From an endosymbiont of Lamellibrachia barhami (GTDB lineage Bacteria; Pseudomonadota; Gammaproteobacteria; Chromatiales; Chromatiaceae): a stretch of 33,010 nt of DNA. Shown here piece by piece: positions 1-6,515 of the stretch. Location of the stretch: contig NZ_JAAVSH020000001.1 of assembly GCF_011947365.2 (NCBI RefSeq), positions 88,897 through 121,906 on the forward strand, given 5' to 3'. A model generated the notes under the pieces. It did not search any database and was not told where the DNA came from. It was given only the letters and a program-made list of their open reading frames with translations. The stretch's first letter is position 1, and every line of letters begins with the position of its first letter. Made by a program: the position numbers and the translations under genes.

Positions 1-44
1 AGCCGCTGCTCGTGCCAGACATTGAGCGTGTCGGGTCCGCTCAC
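1..44 (-). pseudogene. hipA-like toxin kinase, first codons only (runs off window)
   Basis: The minus strand has a GTG start at 44 that overlaps the TGA stop of the upstream antitoxin-like fragment (stop at 41-43), the coupling usual for hipBA pairs. The visible residues, VSGPDTLNVWHEQRL, resemble the N-terminus of HipA-type serine/threonine kinases, which open with a short beta-strand containing L-x-V-W. Only about 14 codons are inside the window, so whether the gene is intact beyond it is unknown. The family assignment rests on the overlap plus this short motif and is moderate at best. Confidence 0.4.
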
Positions 45-157
45 GTGGTTTCCTTACTGGTCTTGCCGGTACGGCGATCCGGCGTCACCCGCCCATGAGG
101 CCGGATGATGACCTCCAGGCCCAAGGTGCGCAGTGCCTTCAGGACTTTGCCGATCTC
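41..157 (-). pseudogene. HipB-like antitoxin, C-terminal fragment
   Basis: Minus-strand frame of about 38 codons, beginning EIGKVLKALRTLGLEV and ending in a basic tail at the TGA at 41-43. The 'x-x-G-K-V-L-x-A-L-R-x-L-G-L' segment is typical of the end of the HTH domain and following strand of HipB/XRE-type antitoxins. A stop lies just upstream in the same frame (minus strand of about 161-163), where the IS110-like sequence begins, so the DNA-binding part is missing. The likely cause is replacement by the IS110 remnant. Without its promoter and N-terminus it should be non-functional. Confidence 0.45.
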
Positions 158-163
158 GGGCTA

Positions 164-811
164 CACCAGTGCAGCAATATTGAAGTCGCTGTGGTCAACC
201 CTCGTGCCATCAAGAACTTTGTCATGGCACAAATGCAACGGGGAAAAACCGATGCCCTGGATGCTGATGCTATGCTTGAATATACACTGAGAATGGATTT
301 TAAAGCATGGCAACCACCTCGAGAAGAAGTGCTTGAATTACAACATATTACGCGTCGAATAGTACAACTCACGACGGAGTTAACTCGGGAAAGAAATCGA
401 CATATTGCCGCATCACGCCTGGGTATCATCGGGCGAGTGGTCGCCCATGATACTGATTTAAACATGCGTCATTTACAACGGCGTATCGACGCTATGGCGC
501 AAGCAGCACTGGATATTGTGGTGCATGATGCTGAGCTTCAGCCTAAACTGGAGCAGCTCATTTCGATCACTGGTATTGCCGGGAAAACGGGTCCCAGGAT
601 ACTCGCAGAATTGGCCGGATTGCCAACCAATATGACCGGATCACAATGGGTTGCTCATGCTGGACTGGACCCAAAACCCCATGAATCGGGTAAGACGACC
701 CACAAACCCAGACGGATCAGTAAAGCGGGTGTTAGCGGCTACCTAAAACCGCGGATAAATGGCGAAGGGTGTTGCCGTACTGCGATCCTCGTTCTGGCCA
801 AGTCGAGTTGA
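164..811 (+). pseudogene. IS110/IS1111-family transposase, truncated at both ends
   Basis: The reading frame shows the IS110-family pattern: EVAVVNPRAIKNF, then the RGKTDALDADAML block of the DEDD-type N-terminal domain, a helical middle, then the C-terminal Transposase_20 part (SITGIAGKTGPRILAELAG, VAHAGLDP, a RISKAG block). The N-terminal residues with the first catalytic acid are missing. The frame before about position 164 belongs to the opposite-strand antitoxin remnant. After RISKAG the sequence departs from the family (no N-x-x-L-R-x-A-L block) and stops at 811. The protein would be about two thirds of normal length and inactive. Confidence 0.8.
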
Positions 812-1192
812 TGTTAAGTGACACTACAATCCTGCTGCATGCCGTGATGGTCTTTCAGACGATTCCTACAGCAATAGCGGATTTTTCTGATTCATCATCC
901 CAACGCCGGATAGTATATTAATTCCCAACAAGGACGGCCGATGAGAATCGGATGGGCGCAAGGATGTTCCCCCTTGTATCAAGGCTACACGCAGGGATGA
1001 CGGGTAGCCAGACGCCAGGGAAGGTGTCGACATCTCGAAAGCCCACTCCATGGATTGGAGTGGGTTTTCTTCTTTCTGGATTCTCTGCCGGATTGTTATC
1101 GATATTCAGGCGACCATCCTTCAGGTAAAGCTGAGTTGAGCAGCTCGCCTGCTCAAACGAAACTTATGCCCTTGCGGTATAAGTAACGTCAT
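812..1192. other. Intergenic stretch without a gene
   Basis: Between the IS110 remnant and the IS21 remnants I see no supported coding frame. The only clear structure is a terminator hairpin at 1042-1064. The rest may be debris from earlier insertions. Confidence 0.6.
1042..1076 (+). terminator. Rho-independent terminator
   Basis: A perfect 9-bp stem (CCCACTCCA / TGGAGTGGG) with a 5-nt loop is followed on the plus strand by a T-rich tract (TTTTCTTCTTT). No intact plus-strand gene lies directly upstream, so it probably outlived the gene it served. Confidence 0.7.
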
Positions 1193-1369
1193 TCAGAACA
1201 CCATATCGTCGTTATCTTCCTCGAAGGCAGTGATCCTCTCCTCCTTCATCAGCTCAATCAGTTGCAGATCGTAGCGATGCCAGATGGCATCTCGGATTTC
1301 ATCGATGAACGTGTAGATGGCCAGGGCTTCTCGCGGGGACCAGTCGTCCGGTATTCTGGGTGGTGTCAT
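1193..1369 (-). CDS. Small acidic protein following IS21 istB
   Basis: A 58-residue frame opening MTPPRIPDDWSPREA and ending in an acidic tail (EEDNDDMVF). I chose the ATG at 1369 because GGGAG sits just upstream; an upstream in-frame extension to 1465 overlaps the istB end. Small ORFs opening T-P-P-x-I-P-D-D-W commonly follow istB-like genes, from general memory of such loci, and have no assigned function. It is predicted helical, with no signal peptide. It probably belonged to the same insertion element as the istB fragment just upstream on the same strand. Confidence 0.55.
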   Translation of the reverse strand: MTPPRIPDDWSPREALAIYTFIDEIRDAIWHRYDLQLIELMKEERITAFEEDNDDMVF

Positions 1370-1442
1370 GATTTGGCTCCCTTGTTCGATGGCGCTGTGG
1401 TTTTCTGTCTTCGCTTTAGCGCTGTTGCCGCTCCTTCGCCTC

Positions 1443-1757
1443 TTAGAGACGGTAGGACTCCCCATCGATAATGAGGATCTCTGAGCGATGGATCAGCCGA
1501 TCGACCAGAGAGACGCCACAGGAGGCGTTGGGAAAAACCTCATTCCACTCTGCGAAGGGGCGATTGGTGGTGACCAGGGTGGACTTCTCCTCATACCGCC
1601 GGGAGACAATCTCGAACAGCAGGTCGGCATGGCGGTTGGAGTAGGAGAGATAGCCCACTTCGTCGATCACGAGGAGTTGTGGCCTGGCATAGCTGGCCAA
1701 GCGGCGATTGAGTGCGCTGTCGCCATCCTGGGCAGCAAGATCATTGAGCATCTGCCC
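1443..1757 (-). pseudogene. istB: IS21 helper ATPase IstB, C-terminal fragment
   Basis: The frame contains the second half of the IstB AAA+ ATPase: MLNDLAAQDGDSAL, Walker B LLVIDEVGYL, then SNRHADLLFE, the STLVTTNRPFAEW sensor region and the RLIHRSEILIIDGESYRL end. The N-terminal half with Walker A is missing; similarity stops near 1757 at a GGGTCAGAG palindrome. At the other end the frame stops at TAA exactly where IstB proteins usually continue K-E-A-K-E-R. The codons after the stop do read EAKERQQR, so AAA to TAA is the likely change. The istA partner is absent, so the element is dead. Confidence 0.85.
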
Positions 1758-1784
1758 AAGTTGCAGGTTTAGGGTCCAGGTTTA

Positions 1785-1839
1785 GGGTCAGAGTAAAAAC
1801 TCCATCTGATATTTGATGGTATTTTTACTCTGACCCCAA
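1785..1839. repeat. GGGTCAGAGTAAAAA inverted pair
   Basis: GGGTCAGAGTAAAAA is followed about 20 bp later by its reverse complement TTTTTACTCTGACCC, with a small secondary hairpin (CCATCTGATATTTGATGG) between. It lies exactly at the 5' breakpoint of the istB fragment and forms the 3' end of the neighbouring small ORF. A single copy of the same sequence occurs at 4691-4705. Confidence 0.8.
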
Positions 1840-1994
1840 TTTTCTCTAAATAGCGCTTGGTAATCCTGCACTGCCAATGTCATTTCATTGAAAAGGGGCT
1901 CGATGATTTCTTTAAACATCTTCTCCCTATTCTGTTGTCCCGTTTTTAAATACTCAATAATTCTATCAATTAGTTTTAATAAAATGCCTAACAT
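1788..1994 (-). CDS. Small hypothetical protein, 3' end replaced by a repeat
   Basis: A 68-residue frame starting MLGILLKLIDRIIEYLK. The ATG at 1994 has GAGGAG about 9 nt upstream (minus strand of 2004-2009); an in-frame extension to 2021 lacks such a site. The first part is an amphipathic or weakly hydrophobic helix, followed by a charged helical section (NREKMFKEIIEPLFNEM). The last residues, from about WGQSKN on, are encoded by the GGGTCAGAG palindrome, so the natural C-terminus has probably been lost. Function is unknown and I recognise no family. Confidence 0.45.
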   Translation of the reverse strand: MLGILLKLIDRIIEYLKTGQQNREKMFKEIIEPLFNEMTLAVQDYQALFRENWGQSKNTIKYQMEFLL

Positions 1995-2146
1995 AATATT
2001 GTGCTCCTCGGCTATTCTCACTAATGTACGATATTATGAGTGGAGAGTTTTTGACTGTTATTGTACGTACGGGGATAGGCGCGGTTTATTATTCCCGTCC
2101 ATGATGAAAGCGTGCGCGGTCAGTAATAAACTGAGACTTCAATTAA

Positions 2147-3194
2147 CCTGATTAGCACGAATGTTCAGCCAGGCTCACCGGATGAGCCACTGCCCCGCGC
2201 ATACTAACGCCAGGATCAATCACGGGAGCACGATCATGGCGATGAACAAGGTTCAGTTTCAAGCGGGCATGAGCCTGTCTGAGTTTTTTGAGCAATTTGG
2301 GACGGAACAGCAGTGTGAACGCTCGCTGGAGCAAGCGCGCTGGCCTCATGGATTCGTTTGCCCCCAGTGTGGCGGCGCTCACGCCAGCCAGTTCTCCGTT
2401 GGAAGAACACGCTACTGGCAGTGTAGTGGTTGCCGTCACCAGACGAGCCTGCGTTCGGGGACGATCTTCCATAGCTCGAAATTGCCTCTGCGCAAATGGT
2501 TTCAGTCGATGTTCCTGATCAGCCAGTCCAAAAATCAAGTTTCTGCCTTAGAGCTAAAGCGGCAGTTGGGAGTGAGTTGGCCCACGGCATGGCGGGTCAA
2601 GCAGAAGCTGATGCAGGTAATGGTAGAGCGTGAAGCAGGAAGGATTCTGCAAGGTGATGTTGTGATCGACGATGCTTACCTGGGTGGTGAGCATCGCGGC
2701 AAAGCCGGGCGTGGCTCGGAGAATAAGGTGCCCTTTGTGGCGGCGGTGGAACTGAATGAGGAAGGGCATCCGATATTCGCGCGCTTTGACTTGGTGGACG
2801 GTTTTACCAAAGCCGCCATCAGTCGCTGGGCCAAGCAATTCTTGGCCTCTGACAGCCATGTGGCCAGTGATGGCCTGAACTGTTTCCCCGCAGTTACCCA
2901 GTCTGGGGCGGCTCATCTGCCCGAAGTGGTCGGCAGTGGCCGATGCAGTATCGATATGCCATGCTTTGCCTGGATTAACATTCTGCTGGGTAATCTCAAG
3001 ACCTCGATAGCAGGCACCTATCACGCCTTCAAATTCAGAAAGTATGGGAGGCGTTATCTGGCTGAACGGCAATATTTATTCAACCGGCGGTTCGATATGA
3101 AGGCCATCCTGCCGCGCCTGCTGCACGCGGGGGTCGCTACCGGACCCCGAACTGAGGCGTGGCTTCGATCGGCTGAACATTCGTGCTAATCAGG
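2147..3194 (+). mobile_element. IS1595-family insertion sequence, full length with 24-bp inverted repeats
   Basis: The left end (2147-2170) and right end (3171-3194) are exact 24-bp reverse complements, beginning CCTGATTAGC at the left. They enclose one transposase frame, for a total of about 1,048 bp, the usual size for IS1595 elements. The 8-bp flanks (2139-2146 TCAATTAA; 3195-3202 AAACCATT) do not match, so no target duplication remains; a deletion or recombination has removed one original flank. The right end lies inside a group II intron reverse transcriptase. An inverted 141-bp piece of the same element lies at 4494-4634. Confidence 0.9.
2236..3189 (+). CDS. IS1595-family (ISXO2-like) transposase
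   Basis: About 317 residues from the ATG at 2236, which has GGGAG just upstream; an in-frame upstream ATG at 2161 lies inside the terminal repeat. The N-terminus carries a zinc-ribbon, CPQCG...QCSGC, followed by GTIFHSSKLPLRKWF, the family's recognition module. Then comes the catalytic DDE domain: DVVIDDAYLGGEH contains the first acid, FARFDLVDGF lies near the middle, and HVASDGLNCFPAV carries the second. The C-terminal part (AGTYHAFKFRKYGRRYLAERQYLFNRRF) fits the usual H-x-x-x-(K/R)-x-Y-x-x-E-x-x-(F/Y)-R-x-N-R end. The gene looks intact and may be active. Confidence 0.88.
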   Translation: MAMNKVQFQAGMSLSEFFEQFGTEQQCERSLEQARWPHGFVCPQCGGAHASQFSVGRTRYWQCSGCRHQTSLRSGTIFHSSKLPLRKWFQSMFLISQSKNQVSALELKRQLGVSWPTAWRVKQKLMQVMVEREAGRILQGDVVIDDAYLGGEHRGKAGRGSENKVPFVAAVELNEEGHPIFARFDLVDGFTKAAISRWAKQFLASDSHVASDGLNCFPAVTQSGAAHLPEVVGSGRCSIDMPCFAWINILLGNLKTSIAGTYHAFKFRKYGRRYLAERQYLFNRRFDMKAILPRLLHAGVATGPRTEAWLRSAEHSC

Positions 3195-3881
3195 AAACCA
3201 TTTATCATTTCTAAGCATCGAGTGTACGAGGCCTACCGCCTCGTTAAAGCCAATGCAGGTTCTGCAGGGGTGGATAAGCAATCGATTGCAGCATTTGAAG
3301 AGGATCTGAAAGACAACTTGTACAAGCTCTGGAACCGGATGTCATCGGGAAGCTACATGCCCCCGCCTGTTCGGGCGGTGCCTATTCCGAAGAAGTCTGG
3401 TGGAGAGCGAATACTGGGTGTGCCAACGGTCAGTGACCGAATAGCCCAGATGGTGGTCAAGCTTGAATTCGAACCGAAAGTCGAACCCTACTTTTTGTCT
3501 GACTCTTACGGTTATAGGCCCGGTAAATCGGCGCTGGATGCTGTGGGAGTCACACGCAAACGGTGCTGGCGTTACGACTGGGTAGTTGAATTCGATATCA
3601 AAGGACTGTTTGACAATATACCGCACGACCTGTTGCTGAAAGCGGTGGAGAAACATACCGATTCGGTGTGGATCAGACTGTACATCAAGCGCTGGTTGAC
3701 AGCGCCGATGCAACTGTCCGATGGCACGAAGCAGGCCAGGGACAAAGGTACACCACAGGGCGGGGTCATTAGCTCAATTTTGTCGAACCTTTATCTGCAC
3801 TATGTGTTTGAACTTGAGCAGGCTGTTGTTACTGATCCAGTCACTGATGCCGATGTCACTCATGGCTATCAGTGGAGATAA
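3195..3881 (+). pseudogene. ltrA: Group II intron reverse transcriptase/maturase, truncated
   Basis: The frame reads KPFIISKHRVYEAYRLVKAN, then GSAGVDKQSI, PVRAVPIPKKSGGERILGVP, DRIAQMV, SYGYRPGKSA, WVVEFDIKGLFDNIPHDLL and GTPQGGVISSILSNLYLHYVF. These are reverse-transcriptase blocks 0-4 of bacterial group II intron proteins. The initiating residues are gone because the IS1595 right end abuts the first preserved codon. After LHYVF, near 3808, the family match stops, so the catalytic Y-A-D-D box, the maturase X domain and any endonuclease domain are missing. I see no domain V/VI RNA near it. The 23 residues after the break (to the TAA at 3879-3881) are unrelated. It should be inactive. Confidence 0.88.
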
Positions 3882-3899
3882 CACAACATGTAGTATTTG

Positions 3900-4502
3900 G
3901 TGGCGCTAACCGGCTACCCCCCCCCTTATCCGGAATTAGCAGAAGAAGTTAGAAAATATGAAGAAATTGCATATAGATGATATAACTGAAGAGATTTTAT
4001 GAATGCATGGACTACAAAAGTATTGCCTGCACTAAAGACATGGCCTATTCAGGAGGAAGAAGTAAAGAAACTACTACAAACTGAAACTCCATGAGTTCTT
4101 TACATATCAAATGCAGCAGAATTCTTACAAGAAAAACACCCAGAACATTCTAGTGATATGGAATTACTTGTTACATTAGCAGGATGAGAAGCTGAATATA
4201 AGGTAAATGCTTGAGATGAATACTATTATGATACAGTTTCTAGTGTAATTATAAAAGAGTGAGATACATTAGCTGGTTTTGATGTAGATGATTTCAAAGA
4301 AGTTCTTCCTAAATTGTATAATGAATTATATAAAAGAAGGTTTCATCTTTTTGCACAATTAAATTGATATTTTGATGCAGTAGCTGAGACAGCTGCTACA
4401 AGAGCCAAGAGAGAATCAGAAGTAGCAGAGACAGAAAAAATGAAAGAACTAAGAAAAATGACTGATAGATTACTTAACTTGAACAATAGTGAACCTGATT
4501 AG
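3900..4502 (+). pseudogene. Foreign gene segment readable only with TGA as a sense codon (probably Gly)
   Basis: In frame with 3900 there is no TAA or TAG until TAG at 4500-4502, but seven in-frame TGA codons: 3978, 3987, 4092, 4185, 4212, 4260 and 4365. With TGA as Gly the product reads smoothly, e.g. LAGGEAEYKVNAGDEYYYD and IIKEGDTLAGFD, and ends in a charged helical stretch (ATRAKRESEVAETEKMKELRK). Only about three GGN codons are present, so TGA would be the main glycine codon. Two TGG codons serve Trp. The segment is visibly AT-rich. Upstream of about 3930 the frame runs into GC-rich DNA through a C9 run, so the true start is missing; an ATG at 3999 is internal. The 3' end is cut by the IS1595 terminal repeat at 4494, which supplies the last codons. 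No family recognised. Confidence 0.75.
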
Positions 4503-4634
4503 CACGAATGTTCAGCCGATCGAAGCCACGCCTCAGTTCGGGGTCCGGTAGCGACCCCCGCATGCAGCAGGCGCGGCAGGATGGCCTTCATATCGAACCG
4601 CCGGTTGAATAAATATTGCCGTTCAGCCAGATAA
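4494..4634 (-). mobile_element. IS1595-family element, 141-bp end fragment, inverted relative to the full copy
   Basis: This is the reverse complement of 3054-3194, including the whole 24-bp terminal repeat (4494-4517). I see one clear difference (GCATGCAG against GCGTGCAG). Similarity stops at 4634, where a GGGGACAG palindrome begins a few bases later. The terminal repeats of the two copies face each other across 3195-4493, so the reverse-transcriptase fragment and the TGA-containing gene lie between opposed IS ends. Confidence 0.9.
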
Positions 4635-4639
4635 TGAAC

Positions 4640-4673
4640 AATAGGGGACAGACCACGGTTTTTGTCCCCTATT
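4640..4673. repeat. AATAGGGGACA inverted pair
   Basis: AATAGGGGACA (4640-4650) pairs with TGTCCCCTATT (4663-4673) around a short spacer containing GACCACGG. The same heads recur at 6196-6256. Confidence 0.8.
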
Positions 4674-4689
4674 AAATTCCGAACCGAGT

Positions 4690-4707
4690 TTGGGGTCAGA
4701 GTAAAAA
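4690..4707 (+). repeat. Single GGGGTCAGAGTAAAAA motif
   Basis: A lone copy of the motif that forms the inverted pair at 1785-1839. It lies just beyond the 3' end of the outer-membrane protein gene. Confidence 0.75.
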
Positions 4708-4735
4708 CGCTTATTTTTCCTGAACTCTGAAAACA

Positions 4736-5452
4736 TTAGAATTTATAGGAAAGCGTAAAGTTGGCAGAGGAGCCGTGCGCACCCCTGTCATATCTACCTG
4801 GTGTGTCGTCATACCATGGGAGATTATAACTTTCCGGTTCTGCCTTAAAGTAGCTTAATTTGACACCCGCGATCCAATTGTCGGTTACCGCATAGTCAAG
4901 ACCTAAGCCTACTTTCCATATAGTATGGACATTCGAGGTCTTTTGGGCGGCACCCGGACTATATGCATTTGCATAGTCGACGTTATTAATACGGTAGGAC
5001 ACCTCTGCTCTTCCGATGCCTGCCTCGACATAAGGCAACAGGCGATCATAGGCTATGCCGAGTTGGACAATGGCCAGGAAGACATTATCAACGTCGTACT
5101 CATAGGTCACAGGAGGTTGAAAGGCAGGGGCAGGATAAAATGTAATATCCTCTACTGTCCCGGTATCGGCAGCCAGTGGGACTTCAATTTGAGCACCGAG
5201 AACGAACTGCCGGGGAAGATTCCAACGATATCCCCCGAACAAACCAGAAGCCCAAACATCGTCTTCATCACTACTAAGGTGGCTGGTATCGCCTTGCGTA
5301 TCCAGCTTACCCCAATTGTGCGACACAAAAACCCCGGCGTAGGGGCCACTCCAGTCGAATGTGGGCGTTTTAGACACAGACGCCTTATCATCGGCAATTG
5401 CCACACAAAAGGGGATAAAAACCATTACTACAGGTATAAAGAATCTCAACAC
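4736..5452 (-). CDS. Outer-membrane beta-barrel protein (Omp25/Omp31-like porin family)
   Basis: About 238 residues. The N-terminus is a signal peptide (LRFFIPVVMVFIPFCVAIA, then ADD), followed by DWSGPYAGVFVSHNWG, the usual entry strand of small outer-membrane barrels, and alternating strands with G-aromatic turns (LFGGYRWNLPRQFVLGAQIE; VKLSYF). It ends ANFTLSYKF, a terminal Phe as expected for BAM recognition. I favour the GTG at 5452 because GAGGG lies 8 nt upstream; ATGs at 5467 and 5476 are in frame but lack a good ribosome site. It is likely a structural or porin-like surface protein with no specific substrate inferable. It stands alone, flanked by GGGG-headed repeats, and looks intact. 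Confidence 0.75.
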   Translation of the reverse strand: MLRFFIPVVMVFIPFCVAIADDKASVSKTPTFDWSGPYAGVFVSHNWGKLDTQGDTSHLSSDEDDVWASGLFGGYRWNLPRQFVLGAQIEVPLAADTGTVEDITFYPAPAFQPPVTYEYDVDNVFLAIVQLGIAYDRLLPYVEAGIGRAEVSYRINNVDYANAYSPGAAQKTSNVHTIWKVGLGLDYAVTDNWIAGVKLSYFKAEPESYNLPWYDDTPGRYDRGAHGSSANFTLSYKF

Positions 5453-5476
5453 CGTAATTTCCCTCATAGGGTACAT

Positions 5477-5833
5477 AGGGTAAAAGGGGACAGATTTATT
5501 TTTAATGGGAAACAGATCTGGTAATCATCTAGCTGACTCCCGTTTCCTCTCTCCATTAAGTTCACGCGTAAAAAGTAAGGCAATTATTGGGCCGGAATGA
5601 GAATCTCGTTAGGAATCAGCTTCTTAGCTACAAAGGTATCCGGTCAGAAAATCTGAAATGTAATAAAATCCGACACAAATTTTATGGACAATGGGGTGCT
5701 GTATTGTTTTTGGTCTAACTTTAATTAGAAAAAACAATGAGTTATGAATTTGTTTCGCTATTAGGTGGCTGTAAAGAATTCCGACAAAAGTAGGGTGATA
5801 AAGAAATCCTCATATTCTCCGAACCGCCAAGCA
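5477..5833. other. AT-rich intergenic stretch without a gene
   Basis: It contains one AAAAGGGGACAGATTTATTTTT motif at about 5482-5507, directly in front of the outer-membrane protein gene. Beyond that there is no coding frame or RNA gene I can support, up to the terminator of tRNA-Pro. Confidence 0.6.
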
Positions 5834-5870
5834 CAAAAAAGCCCTATAGCTCACAAGAGCTACAGGGCTT
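5834..5870 (-). terminator. Rho-independent terminator of tRNA-Pro
   Basis: On the minus strand a 14-bp stem (AAGCCCTGTAGCTC / GAGCTATAGGGCTT, one mismatch or wobble) with a 4-nt loop is followed by TTTTTTG. It starts 4 nt after the CCA end of the tRNA. Confidence 0.85.
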
Positions 5871-5873
5871 GAT

Positions 5874-5950
5874 TGGTCGGTGTGAGAGGATTTGAACCTC
5901 CGACCCCTTCCTCCCGAAGGAAGTGCGCTACCAAGCTGCGCTACACACCG
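5874..5950 (-). tRNA. tRNA-Pro, anticodon CGG
   Basis: A 77-nt cloverleaf on the minus strand with encoded CCA. The acceptor stem is CGGTGTG / CACACCG, the anticodon stem CTTCC/GGAAG encloses loop TTCGGGA (anticodon CGG, reads CCG), and the T arm is GGAGG-TTCAAAT-CCTCT. The C1-G72 pair and A73 fit tRNA-Pro. Its 5' half and the next about 240 bp are repeated, degenerate, at 9005-9308. Confidence 0.95.
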
Positions 5951-6191
5951 TAAACTTGTTTCGGCCAGGAATCCAGAGCCGCGACAGGGCGGGAATGATA
6001 ATGGAATTCGGGGGGGGATTCAATTGGAGTGGCGCCTTCGTTGCGTATGGCTGCGGAGAAGTAAACCCAAAGAGAATATGTAGGATGTGGTGAGTGAAAC
6101 GAACCGCATCAATCGTGACAGATGCGCTTCGTTGTGCCCAGCACATCCCACGTCAGGTTTCGTGTGATGAGACTAACTGGTTCGGGACACG
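5893..6191. repeat. Left direct repeat: tRNA-Pro 5' half to ispB last codons
   Basis: This stretch matches 9005-9308 in the same orientation: part of tRNA-Pro, a shared spacer (AGGAATCCAGAGCCGCGA; GATTCAATTGGAGTGGCGCC; GCGTATGGCTGCGGAGAAGT), a GTAGGATG-type imperfect palindrome (about 6079-6153), and TGATGAGACTAACTGG with the sequence encoding the ispB C-terminal SRTS-stop. Many small indels separate the copies. No ispB lies next to this left copy, which stops after the last six ispB codons. Confidence 0.8.
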
Positions 6192-6195
6192 TAAT

Positions 6196-6256
6196 AATAG
6201 GGGACAGACCACGTTATTGAGGAATAGATCTGGAAAACCGTGGTCTGTCCCCTATT
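6196..6256. repeat. AATAGGGGACAGACCACG inverted pair
   Basis: AATAGGGGACAGACCACG (6196-6213) and its reverse complement (6239-6256) flank a 25-bp spacer. It is the longer version of the pair at 4640-4673 and lies 35 bp before the UCA tRNA. Confidence 0.85.
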
Positions 6257-6290
6257 GTCTTAACTAACTTTATTAGACTCCAAATGACAT

Positions 6291-6384
6291 GCGGACGTAG
6301 TGTAACGGTAGCACGCGGGCCTTCAGAGCCCGACATTCCGGTTGCCCCCGGGTAGTGCGGGTTCGAATCCCGTCGTCCGCTCCA
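6291..6384 (+). tRNA. tRNA with anticodon UCA, glycine-type body and long variable arm
   Basis: A 94-nt cloverleaf with encoded CCA. Acceptor GCGGACG / CGTCCGC (7 bp), D arm GTGT-AACGGTA-GCAC, anticodon arm CGGGC-CTTCAGA-GCCCG giving anticodon TCA, a 24-nt variable region containing CCGG...CCGG, and T arm GCGGG-TTCGAAT-CCCGT. U73, G1-C72, C2-G71, G3-C70 and C35 are glycine identity features, and the 5' half closely resembles bacterial tRNA-Gly(CCC). It does not have the 8-bp acceptor, 6-bp D stem or G73 of tRNA-Sec. UCA would decode UGA. Unusual points are the long variable arm (normal tRNA-Gly has 4-5 nt) and G37. It may be an active opal-decoding tRNA, a Sec-like oddity, or a tRNA-Gly pseudogene with an insertion. 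Confidence 0.7.
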
Positions 6385-6394
6385 GATTTCCCCC

Positions 6395-6492
6395 GGGGTC
6401 GGAGTCGAGAGCGAGCCTGTCATGTCGTGGTATAAAGCCGGTTCGGAGCGATGCCGGTGAGGTAGCTCCGGCCTTGATTCGACTCCGACCCC
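6395..6492. repeat. GGGGTCGGAGTCGA inverted pair
   Basis: GGGGTCGGAGTCGA (6395-6408) and its reverse complement (6479-6492) surround a spacer with an internal CCGG-rich hairpin. It lies between the UCA tRNA and the start of the 253-residue gene, and recurs after that gene. Confidence 0.85.
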
Positions 6493-6515
6493 TCCTGAAT
6501 TGATGGGAACAGACC

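Noticed and set aside
6291-6384. Ordinary selenocysteine tRNA (selC)
   Set aside because: The acceptor stem is 7 bp with U73, the D stem is 4 bp with a normal loop, and the body resembles tRNA-Gly. No selenoprotein gene or SECIS is seen in the window.
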